From: Rapana venosa
Lineage: Eukaryota; Mollusca; Gastropoda; Neogastropoda; Muricidae
Length of the DNA: 64,000 nt
Direction of reading: 5' to 3'
Assembly: GCA_028751875.1 (NCBI GenBank)
Contig: CM054144.1
Location: forward strand, 19,443,992 to 19,507,991
Positions 55,480 to 64,000 of this stretch are shown in pieces. Positions within the stretch are counted from its first letter, which is position 1. Every line of letters begins with the position of its first letter. The notes beneath the pieces are model-generated. The model made no database searches, was not told the DNA's origin, and saw only the letters and a list, made by a program, of their open reading frames with translations. Made by a program: the position numbers and the translations under genes.

Positions 55480-55712
55480 TAATTTTATTATCTATTTATT
55501 TATCTTTTATATCGAGGATAATGGAATAAGCACCCATGTGCTTTTTTACAGCCAGTCCCCGTGTATGCAGTTTTGTCAATTTTGTTATCTGTTTCCACCG
55601 GCACACAATGGCCTACTATTCCGAAAAGCGGAACAGGATTTAACGTGTGCGCAAGATGTTCTGCATGCGTTCGAACACGGGGCCTCGGCTTATAGTCTCA
55701 TCCGAAGGACTT
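55480..55712 (-). mobile_element. SINE family B, head-truncated copy
   Basis: Minus-strand element. The tail is at 55480-55540 (AT-rich, then CGAGGATAATGGAATAAGC). The body includes CAGTCCCCGTGTATGC, CCGGCACACAATGG, AAAGCGGAACAGG and GGGGCCTCGG. It ends near GTCTCATCCGAAGGACTT without the tRNA head. It lies directly beside a family A SINE. Confidence 0.85.
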
Positions 55713-57550
55713 AAATGAACATCTGAAGAACCTGGTCATTAAAGCATCATTTCTACAGTGTGCATGCAAAACAACAAAGTTTTATTTGATCCAAATAGTT
55801 ATGTTTTCTCTAGTAACTAAAAACGTGCTTGAAATGAAAATAATAATAAAAACACCACAGGACAACATTACAGAGGAAGAATGAATGAAAATAGTTTGCA
55901 CTAAACTATATAGTTTTGTTGTGCGCTTGGAACTGTTGAATCAAATGTTTCGTATTATACCTAATTAAATATTTTGACAAAGTAACCTTGCACTGTAGAG
56001 ACACAAAAGAGAGAAGAATGACAATCTTGCCAGTAAAATGTATCGGCAAACACTTCCATTACAAGTAATGCAGTCAATTCCAGTCTAAGGCAATGCAAAC
56101 AAAATGAAGGTAAATCTTCATCACGTTTATTTCTTTCTGATAAACTTATGTCGAATTCAATGCGTTCCATTCCACTGTATTATATTTTCTTCCATTGTAA
56201 TCCCTTTTATTCTATTCCACAGTTCTGTCAACTACACTGTTATACCATTTTATATTCTATCCCACTCTGCTCCATTGAAACGAAAAAGAAACCCAGGCAT
56301 ATAAAAACCACGCAATGACCAATAATAGCACAAACATGATGGAATACATGACTGTACATTCTAAGGTAACACAAATCCCATTTAAGATCATTAGCAATAC
56401 TATGCCAATACAATGCATTGTGAGAAAATATTCAAACAACGGTAATTCAATAAAATTGAATTAAGACTATGGAAAGCACAATGATATGATACAATAAAAA
56501 CAACAATGCATTACAATACTGAATCAGTATACTTCAAACAAGGGCAATACAATGCAGCGGAGTTGAAATAAGGCTGTCTTAAGCATATGACACCAAACAG
56601 CAATATGCTATAACACAGAGCTGTAGTTAATATACTGTAAAAAACCAACAAAAAACACCATTTCTTTTATATTACAAAATGAAACAATCCATGAGACATC
56701 CTGTGTATGCTATTTCGAGACCCACAGGACAGAATAAAAGGAGGCTATTAGCATGGTGGCCTGATTTGTCATTCCTAAACAAAAAATAAATGAAATAAAA
56801 TAAGAATGCATACAGCAAAATGGACGTTCTGATCCCGCAGGTCAAGCATTTGCACTCACACTGTCAAGTTGTCAGAACAAAGCAACAACCCATTGATCAT
56901 GTAGACCACGAAACGAGGAGAGAGAGAAAAAAGGAATGGTTTACTCTAAGAAACAGAAAACATAATGGTTTACTTTAAGAAACAAAAAAAGGGACACGGA
57001 ACTAGGAAACAAGAACATTAACCAAGCTCAAAAAGACAGATTGAAACAGACTGCTACAAAAGACAGAATGTCTTGCACAGAATTATGGCATGCCGCTAAT
57101 TTTATTTATTCTGAAAATGGCCTTGGTCAAGCACACTGGCTTGAGGGTGGGGAGCGCACGATATGCTACAGCTGTCACTCTTAATCAATGCCTGTCACTT
57201 GACTTGCAAATTGTATTGTACCAGGTCCGATCAGAAACGGCGAGTAGACTGTAGCAAAGGGAAAAGTTGATTGCTAGTTGATTCTGCCTCTTTTAGATCT
57301 TCTTGATAAGAGTGAAAGTGTGTAGGAAAAGTTCATCTTTGACGTCAGTCCACAAACGTTCACCTTCCTCTACTGAAACGTTCTCAATACTGGAACAAAG
57401 CACACGTTTTATCGATAAACGCAGTAAAGCAATGTCCTATCAAGGTCCATTGCCGTGCACTGTTTCCCTAGCTAAAAATAAGTCACTTAGATCACTGCAA
57501 AGATCTATTTGAAAAGAGTGTTCTTCAAGAGACGTTTTAGCGATTGGTAA
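55713..57550. other. Non-coding AT-rich stretch
   Basis: No recognisable gene. Between 56160 and 56640 ATTCCA/TGGAAT-type and CAATACAATG-type words recur irregularly on both strands, suggesting an old, decayed tandem repeat. Two related AATGGTTTACT...AAGAAAC segments occur at 56933-56990. Confidence 0.55.
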
Positions 57551-57568
57551 ATGCGATTTGAGAGAGAC

Positions 57569-57639
<71 letters not shown>

Positions 57640-57760
57640 AGAGGGGGGGGTGAGGATAGAGAGACAGACAGAAAGACATATAAATAGGCAGACAGACAGA
57701 CAGGCAGACATATATACAGACAGAGACAGACACAGAGAGACAGGCAGAGAGGGAAAAAAA
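57551..57760. repeat. (GA)n then (GACA)n compound microsatellite
   Basis: GA run to about 57634, a short GGGGGG interruption, then GACAGACA-type units with CATATA breaks. Confidence 0.95.
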
Positions 57761-57829
57761 GTGGTAGAAACTGAAACGGAAGAGAGAAGTTCCACATCAC
57801 TTCAGCTCGTTGCGAACACCATGTAACAT

Positions 57830-58190
57830 GGCTGATATCTGCTGTCATCTGGCCCTAATTTCATTACAAATGATCAAATCAGGCTGTTAAATTTGGCCTT
57901 GGCGCTTTGTTCACCACCCCTCCATCCCCACCCATGCCCCATTTTCCATCCATTTCTTTCATTTCCTCCCGCCACCTTCATCTCCTGTCAATTTCCAGTG
58001 CTCTCTGCGGTCTGGCACATCAGATGGCTGTGCCAGATTTGCGGAGGGAACGGGGGAAAGGGGGTGTCAGCCTGCTGCAGGCAGGGTGTCGGCCCTCCAG
58101 GCGGCAGCTGTGGGCTGTAGGACACGGCCTGGAGATGCATGACGTGGTCTGTGGGGGCTGCCTCTCTCTTAAAGAGTATTGCTTTATCTG
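57830..58190. repeat. Dispersed/local repeat, unit 1
   Basis: Aligns in pieces with 62545-63050. Shared features are TTAAATTTGGCCTTGG, a C-rich CCCCACCC segment, a CTCATC/TCATCTCCTGTCA segment, CTGGCAC near 58012, GCCAGATTTGC, a GGACAC segment, and GTGGTCTGTGGGGGCT. The spacing is colinear. No coding support. Confidence 0.65.
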
Positions 58191-58236
58191 ATTCCTGCCT
58201 AGCCTTTTACTTTTTTGCAGCCGGCGTTGGATGCTG

Positions 58237-58283
58237 TCTGCTGTCTGTCTCTGTCTGTCTTTGTCTGTCTCTATGTGTATGTT

Positions 58284-58379
<96 letters not shown>

Positions 58380-58480
58380 TATCTCTATCTCTTTCTCTCA
58401 GTTTGTCTCTCTTCGTTTTTCTGTCTGTCTGTCTGTCTGTCTCTTTCTGTCTCTGTCTCTCTCTCACCCATGAGTGCTTG
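58237..58480. repeat. (CT)n / (TCTG)n microsatellite
   Basis: Long pure CT run at about 58285-58371, flanked by TCTG tetranucleotide units on both sides. Confidence 0.95.
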
Positions 58481-58525
58481 TTCCATTATCCTCGAAATAA
58501 AAGAATACAATCAAATAAAAACTCA
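58481..58525 (+). mobile_element. SINE family B tail fragment
   Basis: GTTCCATTATCCTCGAAATA followed by AAAGAATACAATCAAATAA, the terminal part of family B on the plus strand, placed between two CT microsatellites. Confidence 0.6.
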
Positions 58526-58526
58526 A

Positions 58527-58595
58527 ATCTCTCTCTCTCTCTCTTTCTCTTTATCTCTGTCTCTCTCTTCGTCTGTCTCTGTCTCTCTCTCTCAT
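58527..58595. repeat. (CT)n microsatellite
   Basis: CT run with TTTCT and GTCT interruptions. Confidence 0.9.
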
Positions 58596-58614
58596 CTAAA
58601 GTCAGCCTTTGTTT

Positions 58615-58955
58615 TCCCCCATGGAGATGGCGGGGTCCTGTCAGTATAAATAGTTTCCCCACCTTTCGGAAATTCTGTGCTCGGATATAGATATCTTTTT
58701 CTATCCGGCTCTTTGTTTCTGTCTTGTTCCTTCTTCTTCCCTTCACCTCCTACTTGTCCATTTTCTGCAGATTTGCTCCATTCTCCCGCATTTTTTTTCC
58801 AGAAAGGCTTAAAAGATAACAATTCTCCCTTACGCTAAAGTCTAGTGGGCTGGGACTCTGACCTGTCAGGGGCTTAACGGCAGCGCAACCCTCACAGTTG
58901 TGTTCATATGTCAGACAACAGTTGCTCTCTGAACGTTCGACGAGGAAGAAATAGA
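58615..58955 (+). repeat. TATA-bearing dispersed repeat, copy 4
   Basis: Plus-strand member of the family at 13688-14003, so opposite to copies 1-3. It carries GTCCTGTCAGTATAAATAG (TATAAATA at 58645-58652), CACCTTTCGGAAATTCTGTG, TATCTTTTTCTATCC, TCTGACCTGTCAGGGGCTTA (dyad remnant) and CAACAGTTGCTCTCTGAACG. Confidence 0.72.
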
Positions 58956-58989
58956 CTGTCTCCATCTGTCTCTGCCCTTCTCTCTCTCC

Positions 58990-59242
58990 CTCTGTCTATT
59001 TTTATTTATTTATTCATTTATTTATTCTTTTATCGAGTATAATGGAATAAGCATTCATGTGCTTGTTTACATCCAGTCCCCGTGTGTATGCGGTTTTGCA
59101 AATTTTGTCATCTGTTTCCACCGGCACACAATGGCCTACTCTTCCGAAAAGCGGAACAGGATTGAACGCGTGCGCAAGATGTTCTGCTTGTGTTCGCACA
59201 CGGGGCCTCGGTTTATAGCCTCATCCGAAGGACTTTGCAATT
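58990..59242 (-). mobile_element. SINE family B, head-truncated copy
   Basis: Minus strand. The tail at 58995-59040 has TATTTATTTATT units. The body matches 55480-55712 closely, including CCCCGTGTGTATGCGG, CCGGCACACAATGGCC and CATCCGAAGGACTT. The head is missing. Confidence 0.88.
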
Positions 59243-59614
59243 CATCTCCTGTCTCTCTCTCTCTGTCTGTCTGTCTGTCTCTTTGTGCATGCGTAAGTGC
59301 GCATGGATGCAAAACTGTTTTATGTATTTGTATATGTGTGTTTGCCTTTTAGATGGGCTTATCCACAGAGGTTTTGCCTTCACGCCCACCCCACTTCCAA
59401 ACTCAATTATGTTCTTATGTACAGACATCCCCTGGTATCCAAGGCTTGAAAGAGTTAATGCCACGTTGATGGTAAGCAGCAATATATCCTGAAAATATTA
59501 CTGGACTTCATGCAGGCTTCCAGCTGGCCTGGTTTTAGAAATTGAAGAGAGACTGCCAGACTATTGATTTCACTTCTTCCATGTCATTGTTGGGTGTGCA
59601 CATATCCGTGCATG
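59243..59614. other. Non-coding stretch
   Basis: A short TCTG run near 59258-59282. No gene recognised. Confidence 0.6.
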
Positions 59615-59742
59615 CAGACACATACACATATACACACATACACATATACACGTATACACATTACGGCATGTGTGTGTGTGAGGGGGGCACATGCGAGCGC
59701 GCACACATACACACGCGCGCGCGCGTGTCCACACACACTATT
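59615..59742. repeat. (CACATA)n and (CG)n microsatellite
   Basis: ACACATATACACAT units, then TGTG, then an alternating CG block near 59714-59726. Confidence 0.9.
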
Positions 59743-59959
59743 TAATGCTTGACATGATCAAATACTCCTATTCAAAACTATTTCAGAAATCGGAGCGATT
59801 TAAACCAGACAAAAATGTTCTTCTTGTTAGTGCAAGGATCGTATTGTGGATATCTCCATGATCAGAAAACATGATCCAGGCGTCATCACCACTGACAGGC
59901 CTGGTTGGCTGCTATCAAAGGAGTCATAAAGGATATCAACAGAGTTCGAGGGATCATCA

Positions 59960-60033
59960 AAGGGGTTTCTCAGGTCTGTGTGACTTGTGTACAGTTATTG
60001 ATCCTTTACAGTGTAGTTGTAGCATTCTGTAAT

Positions 60034-60076
<43 letters not shown>

Positions 60077-60349
60077 GCATAAGCACGAACTCACAAGGCA
60101 TACATGCACTCACACGCACATGACACACACGCACACTCAAACACCCACACTTACACACACATTCACTCACACACACACACTCACACACAAAGCATACACA
60201 CTCACACACAAGGGACACACACAAGGAACACACACACTCACACACATACACACACTGTGTAGTGAATGGACATTAAATAAAGAAAAAAAACAAATAAACA
60301 ACAACAACACACACTCATACACACACAAGCTCACACACACACAGACACA

Positions 60350-60398
<49 letters not shown>

Positions 60399-60800
60399 AA
60401 AGGCCCACACCTTGATGTTTACACTCCACAGACTGGACAATCAAAAGAATCAATGACAGGAACTTGTGCCTTTTCACTGGCATTTCTCAGACACATCCAT
60501 TAGACAGTTGGTGTTGAACACCCCGGACCCTAGAGGCACTAAGTCTCCACAAGGAGTTGCTATCTCTGACAACTAGGATCACACCTTCAGCAATATCACA
60601 GCACCAGTGGTGTGTGTGTGGGGGTGATGGTAGTAGTGCCTTCTTTAAGAGGGAGCTGAGCTCTGTGGCATTAGGGGTTGCTTGTACTGCGTGTTTAGGG
60701 CCGTGTTGTAAATGGACACAACGTTGCTGTGTCTTGTTCTTTCCGACCCAGAAGGTTTTGTGGGTTTTGTGGTGTGTTGGATATTGCGGTGTGGTGTTGT
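59960..60800. repeat. Tandem duplication, unit 1
   Basis: Colinear with 61225-61935. Anchors are ATTGATCCT...GTAGCATT before a CA tract, AGACAGTTGGTGTTGAACAC, AGGAGTTGCTATCTCTGACA, GAGCTCTGTGGCATTAGGGG, GGACACAACGTTGCTGTG and AGAAGGTTTTGTG. The unit ends in GTGTG pentanucleotide-like sequence. Confidence 0.85.
60032..60395. repeat. (CA)n microsatellite, long and interrupted
   Basis: CA runs at 60032-60074 and 60353-60395, with CACACTCACA units and a short unique island (60260-60305) between. Confidence 0.95.
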
Positions 60801-61154
60801 GTTTATTTTATTTTATTCATTTTTAAAATTTTACTTTATATCAAGGATAATGGACTATGCAACTTATGGCTTTTTACATCCAATCCCCGCGTGTATGCGG
60901 TTTTGTAAACTCTGTCAACTGTTCCCACCGGCACACAATGGTCTACTCTTACGAAAAGCGGAACAAGATTTAACGTGAGCGCAAGATGTTCTGCGTGCGT
61001 TCGTTCACGGGGCCTCTCATCCGAAAGACTTTTGGGGAGAGTGGAGTCTGCACTGATGTTAATTCCAAAGGAAAATATCCCCTTGAACGGGAATGGAACC
61101 CAGGTCGTCAGATTGCGAGCGCAATGTTCTAACCACTAGGCTATCCCGTCCCCC
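60801..61154 (-). mobile_element. SINE family B, full-length copy with tRNA-like head
   Basis: The most complete member. Minus-strand order is: tRNA-like head at 61154-61085, a short linker, body from about 61030 (CATCCGAAAGAC side) to about 60890, and the tail ending in TATATAAAGT...AATAAAATAAAA. It sits inside GTGTG-rich simple sequence, between units 1 and 2 of the tandem duplication. Unit 2 lacks it, so it inserted after the duplication or into one copy. Confidence 0.85.
61090..61143 (-). promoter_or_regulatory. RNA polymerase III A and B boxes of SINE family B
   Basis: On the minus strand, box A-like TAGCCTAGTGG (61143-61133) and B box-like GGTTCCATTCC (61100-61090). The spacing is that of a tRNA gene. 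Confidence 0.8.
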
Positions 61155-61224
61155 GTGGTGTGATGTGATGTGATGTGGTGTGATGTGGTGAGGCGTGGTA
61201 TAAAGTAGTGTAATGTTGTGTTGT

Positions 61225-61723
61225 GTCGGATCATCAGCAGTGTTTTGCAGGTCTATGAGGCTTGTGTCCAGCAATTGATCCTGTGCAGAGCAGTAGTAGC
61301 ATTTTGTAACATCACACACACAAACACACACACACACATACGCACATGCAGATAAGGTACACACCTTGTTTTTGTACACACCCTAGGATGAACAATCAAA
61401 AGAATCAATGAAAGGAACTTGTTCTTTTACACTCGCATTTCTCAGACACATCCATTAGACAGTTGGTGTTGAACACCCAATCCAATGCAATCCAGTGGTT
61501 TATAGCCCTGCCAACCACAAAGACCATATCAAGGCTGTCACCTCGTCAACTTTTCAATCTCTGATTAAATAGCCTGCAAATGCGTACAGGTTAAAGCAGG
61601 GTCTAAAACCAACTCTACTGTCATTCCTTAAGCAATTCTAACCCTAGAGGCACCAAGTCTCCACAAGGAGTTGCTATCTCTGACAACTCGTATCACACCT
61701 TCAGCAATATCACAGCTCCAGTG

Positions 61724-61777
<54 letters not shown>

Positions 61778-61935
61778 TGGTAGTAGCGCCTTCTTTTAGA
61801 AGGAACTGAGCTCTGTGGCATTAGGGGTTGCTTGTATTGAGTGTTTAGGGTCGAGTTGTAAATGGACACAACGTTGCTGTGTTTTGTTGTTTCCCGAACC
61901 AGAAGGTTTTGTGTTGTGTTGGGTATTGTGGTGTG
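61225..61935. repeat. Tandem duplication, unit 2
   Basis: Counterpart of 59960-60800. Compared with unit 1 it has an extra ~150 bp (about 61480-61635) and a longer TG run, and a shorter CA tract. Confidence 0.85.
61728..61776. repeat. (TG)n microsatellite
   Basis: Pure TG run where unit 1 has only a few TG units followed by GGGGGTG. Confidence 0.95.
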
Positions 61936-62420
61936 GTGTGATGTGGTGTGGTGGGGTGTAAAGTGCTGTGCGGGGGTGTGGTGTGTGGGGGTGGTGTGAT
62001 GTGGTGTGGTGTGGTGTTGTGTGGTGTGGTGTGGTGTAGTGTGGTGTAGTGTGGGGTGGTGTGGGGAAGTGTGGTGGGGTGTGGGGTGTAGTGTGGTGTG
62101 GTGTGGTGTAGTGTGGGGTGGGGTGGAATGGTGTGGTGAAGTGTAGTGTGGTGTGGTGTGGTGTGTGGTGTAGTATGGTGTGGTGTAGTGTGAGGTAGTG
62201 AAGTGTTGTGCACTGTAGTATAGTGTTCTGCACTGTGGTGCAGTGCAGTGTGTTCTAGTGTAGTTTAGTGTAGTGTAGTGTTGTGCAGTGAAGCATTGTG
62301 TGGTGTACTGTAGTGTTGTGTTGTGCCATGTTGTGTTGTGCAGTGCGTTTTAGTGTACAGTAGTATAGTGTAGTAAAGTGTAATGTAGAGAAGTGTAGTG
62401 TAGTGTAGTGCAAAGCACTG
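61918..62420. repeat. (GTGTG/GTAGT)n pentanucleotide array
   Basis: About 100 imperfect pentamers of TGTGG, TGTAG and GTGCA type over 500 bp. They generate His/Thr/Pro-rich spurious frames on the minus strand. Confidence 0.93.
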
Positions 62421-62544
62421 TATTGCCAAAATAGAGATGGAAACAGTAAACAAGAAACATACAGGGGCATTAGAAAACACAGAAACAATCCCACAAAGAC
62501 AGACAGAAATATTTTCTTTTAAATTGAAGTAAATATCTCACATA

Positions 62545-63050
62545 CTATAGCTGATTTCTCCCGTCAGTTCCTCCCTAATTCTATCACACATTTTCAAGTA
62601 TGGGATTTTAAATTTGGCCTTGGTACTCCTCAACCCCCCAACACCCCACCCCCCACCCCACCCACACACCCCCACCCCCCACCCCCACCCCATCCCCATT
62701 CCTATCCCTTCCTCATGTCCTTCCCCCTTTTTTTCCTTCCCCCTCCCTCTCCTCCCTCCTCATCCCCTGTCACTATCCATCACTACTCAGCATTCTGGCA
62801 CGTCGCGCGCAGCACACGCCAGATTTGCAGGGCACTAGCAGGTCAACTCGCTGTGGTGCCAGAAGGACAGAAAGGAGCTGTGAGTTTCAGGACACAATAT
62901 GGAAATGATGCGGTCTGTTGGGGGCTCGAGAAGTGGGGGTTGGGGTGGAGGTGAGGTGGTGGTGGTGGAGGGGGTGGAGGGGTTGGGGTGGGGGTGGGAG
63001 AGTGAAGGCTGTCTGCTCAAAAGAGGAACACTTTATGGGATTAGCTTAAT
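62545..63050. repeat. Dispersed/local repeat, unit 2
   Basis: Counterpart of 57830-58190. It includes TTAAATTTGGCCTTGG, an expanded CCCCACCC tract (62636-62700), TCATCCCCTGTCA, TTCTGGCACGTC, GCCAGATTTGC and GCGGTCTGTTGGGGGCT, then a G-rich expansion (62930-63000). Confidence 0.65.
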
Positions 63051-63123
63051 GATGTCTTCAAGCTGGGAGTGGGGGATGGGGGTGTGGGGGGCTTGGATAG
63101 TTTCTGTTATCTCTTTCTTTGCC

Positions 63124-63126
<3 letters not shown>

Positions 63127-63202
<76 letters not shown>

Positions 63203-63330
63203 CTTGCGTATGTGTTTCTTGTGTGCGTTTCTGTCTCTGTCTGTCTGTCTGTGTGTCTGTCTGTCTGTCTCTGTCTGTATGTCTGTCTGTCTCTCTTTCT
63301 CTTTCTTTCTCTGTCATGGTTTGTGTCTGT
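63127..63330. repeat. (TG)n then (TCTG)n microsatellite
   Basis: Pure TG run to about 63200, then TCTG/TGTC tetranucleotides and TTTCTC units. Confidence 0.95.
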
Positions 63331-63399
63331 CATGATATCTGTGTGTGTCTGTGTGTGTTTTCTGGTGCAATGTGGTGGTGATGGTAGTGGTGGTCGTGT

Positions 63400-63495
63400 G
63401 GTGTGTGTGTGTGTGTGTGTGTGCACGCGCGCGTGCGCGTATGTGTGTTCTATATGTGACGTGTGTGTGTGTGCGTGTGCGCGTGCGCGTGTGCA
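63400..63495. repeat. (TG)n / (CG)n microsatellite
   Basis: TG run followed by GCGCGCGTGCGCG and a second GTGCGCG block. Confidence 0.9.
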
Positions 63496-63499
63496 TTTT

Positions 63500-64000
63500 T
63501 CTGCGCATTGTATATTGCTTGAAATCAAATTAAATATACCAGATCACGCTTTCATGCAATAGTTCATCTATAGAAGTCTACAGACCATTCCTTCGTTTTT
63601 ATTTCTCAGTGTTGTTGCAGCAAGAATGCTAATTTTTTGGGGTTTTTATTTGTGGCAGTGAAAATGTCGAATACAAGTAGTAATTATATTTATCAAAAAT
63701 CCAATTACTCTCTTTAGTTTTTTTCTGCATTATTTTGCGCTACCTTTTCTGAGAAGATTCATTGCCATAGGCGCACCACGGGCTATTTTGTTTATTTTTG
63801 CAAGTGCTTTTTGTAAATCCATATCTGTGTACGTAAAAACTTTGCAACGGACAACTCTTTTCTTGTCATCAGTTTTCGAGCACGTACTGGTTGTTGGGGG
63901 ATGTGTCAGACAGACCCTCTGTTATCCTCTGCTAAGCCTGGCACCGACACTGCCACCCATAGTACCGCCAGGAAGGAAACATCTGGCTTTAGATAAGACC
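63500..64000. other. Non-coding right end
   Basis: No gene or repeat family recognised up to the window end. Confidence 0.6.

Noticed and set aside
58139..58690. 183-codon Ser/Leu-rich ORF
   Set aside because: It is mostly a CT microsatellite read in frame; the rest is from a dispersed repeat.
61796..62233. 145-codon His/Thr/Pro-rich minus-strand ORF
   Set aside because: Derived from the pentanucleotide array; unit length and bias explain it.

Overview
This window is eukaryotic, repeat-dominated intergenic DNA, most likely from a marine invertebrate and plausibly a mollusc such as a gastropod. That placement is an inference. It rests on the mix of non-LTR retrotransposon remnants (L1-like, RTE-like and CR1/L2-like), tRNA-derived SINEs, and very dense GA, CA and TCTG microsatellites. 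I found no host protein-coding gene, rRNA or free-standing tRNA gene. Every stretch with convincing protein similarity is a decayed retrotransposon ORF.

Region 1 (1-30110) holds two direct copies of one locus, A1 (1-16172) and A2 (16673-30110), separated by exactly 500 N. Inspected stretches differ by a few percent and by clean insertions and deletions. A1 alone has a ~0.87 kb SINE with a 16-bp target-site duplication (TSD) and an 8.2 kb insertion with a 13-bp TSD that carries a dead L1-like element. A2 alone has a 3.3 kb RTE-like element with a 10-bp TSD and a tail-only retroinsertion. A2 also keeps about 3 kb of older LINE and SINE sequence that A1 seems to have lost. The placement on either side of a standard gap fits unpurged alternative haplotypes as well as it fits a true tandem duplication.

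Region 2 (30111-49640) has a second duplicated block, B1 (30780-33742) and B2 (37588-40604). Each copy runs into a satellite array of ~25-bp monomers at 33743-37587 and 40605-46075, and a third array lies at 48127-49175. Nearly every monomer carries AATAAA on the plus strand. A 36-bp satellite precedes the first two arrays and a related degenerate one follows the third. The second array has many small indels, while the first is clean.

Region 3 (49641-64000) is intergenic DNA with SINE copies, long TA, CA, CT and TG tracts, several local pairwise duplications, and more members of a short dispersed repeat with a TATAAATA motif.

No genes form an operon or pathway here. The biology visible is transposition (LINEs supplying reverse transcriptase, SINEs with RNA polymerase III A and B boxes), satellite expansion and segmental duplication.
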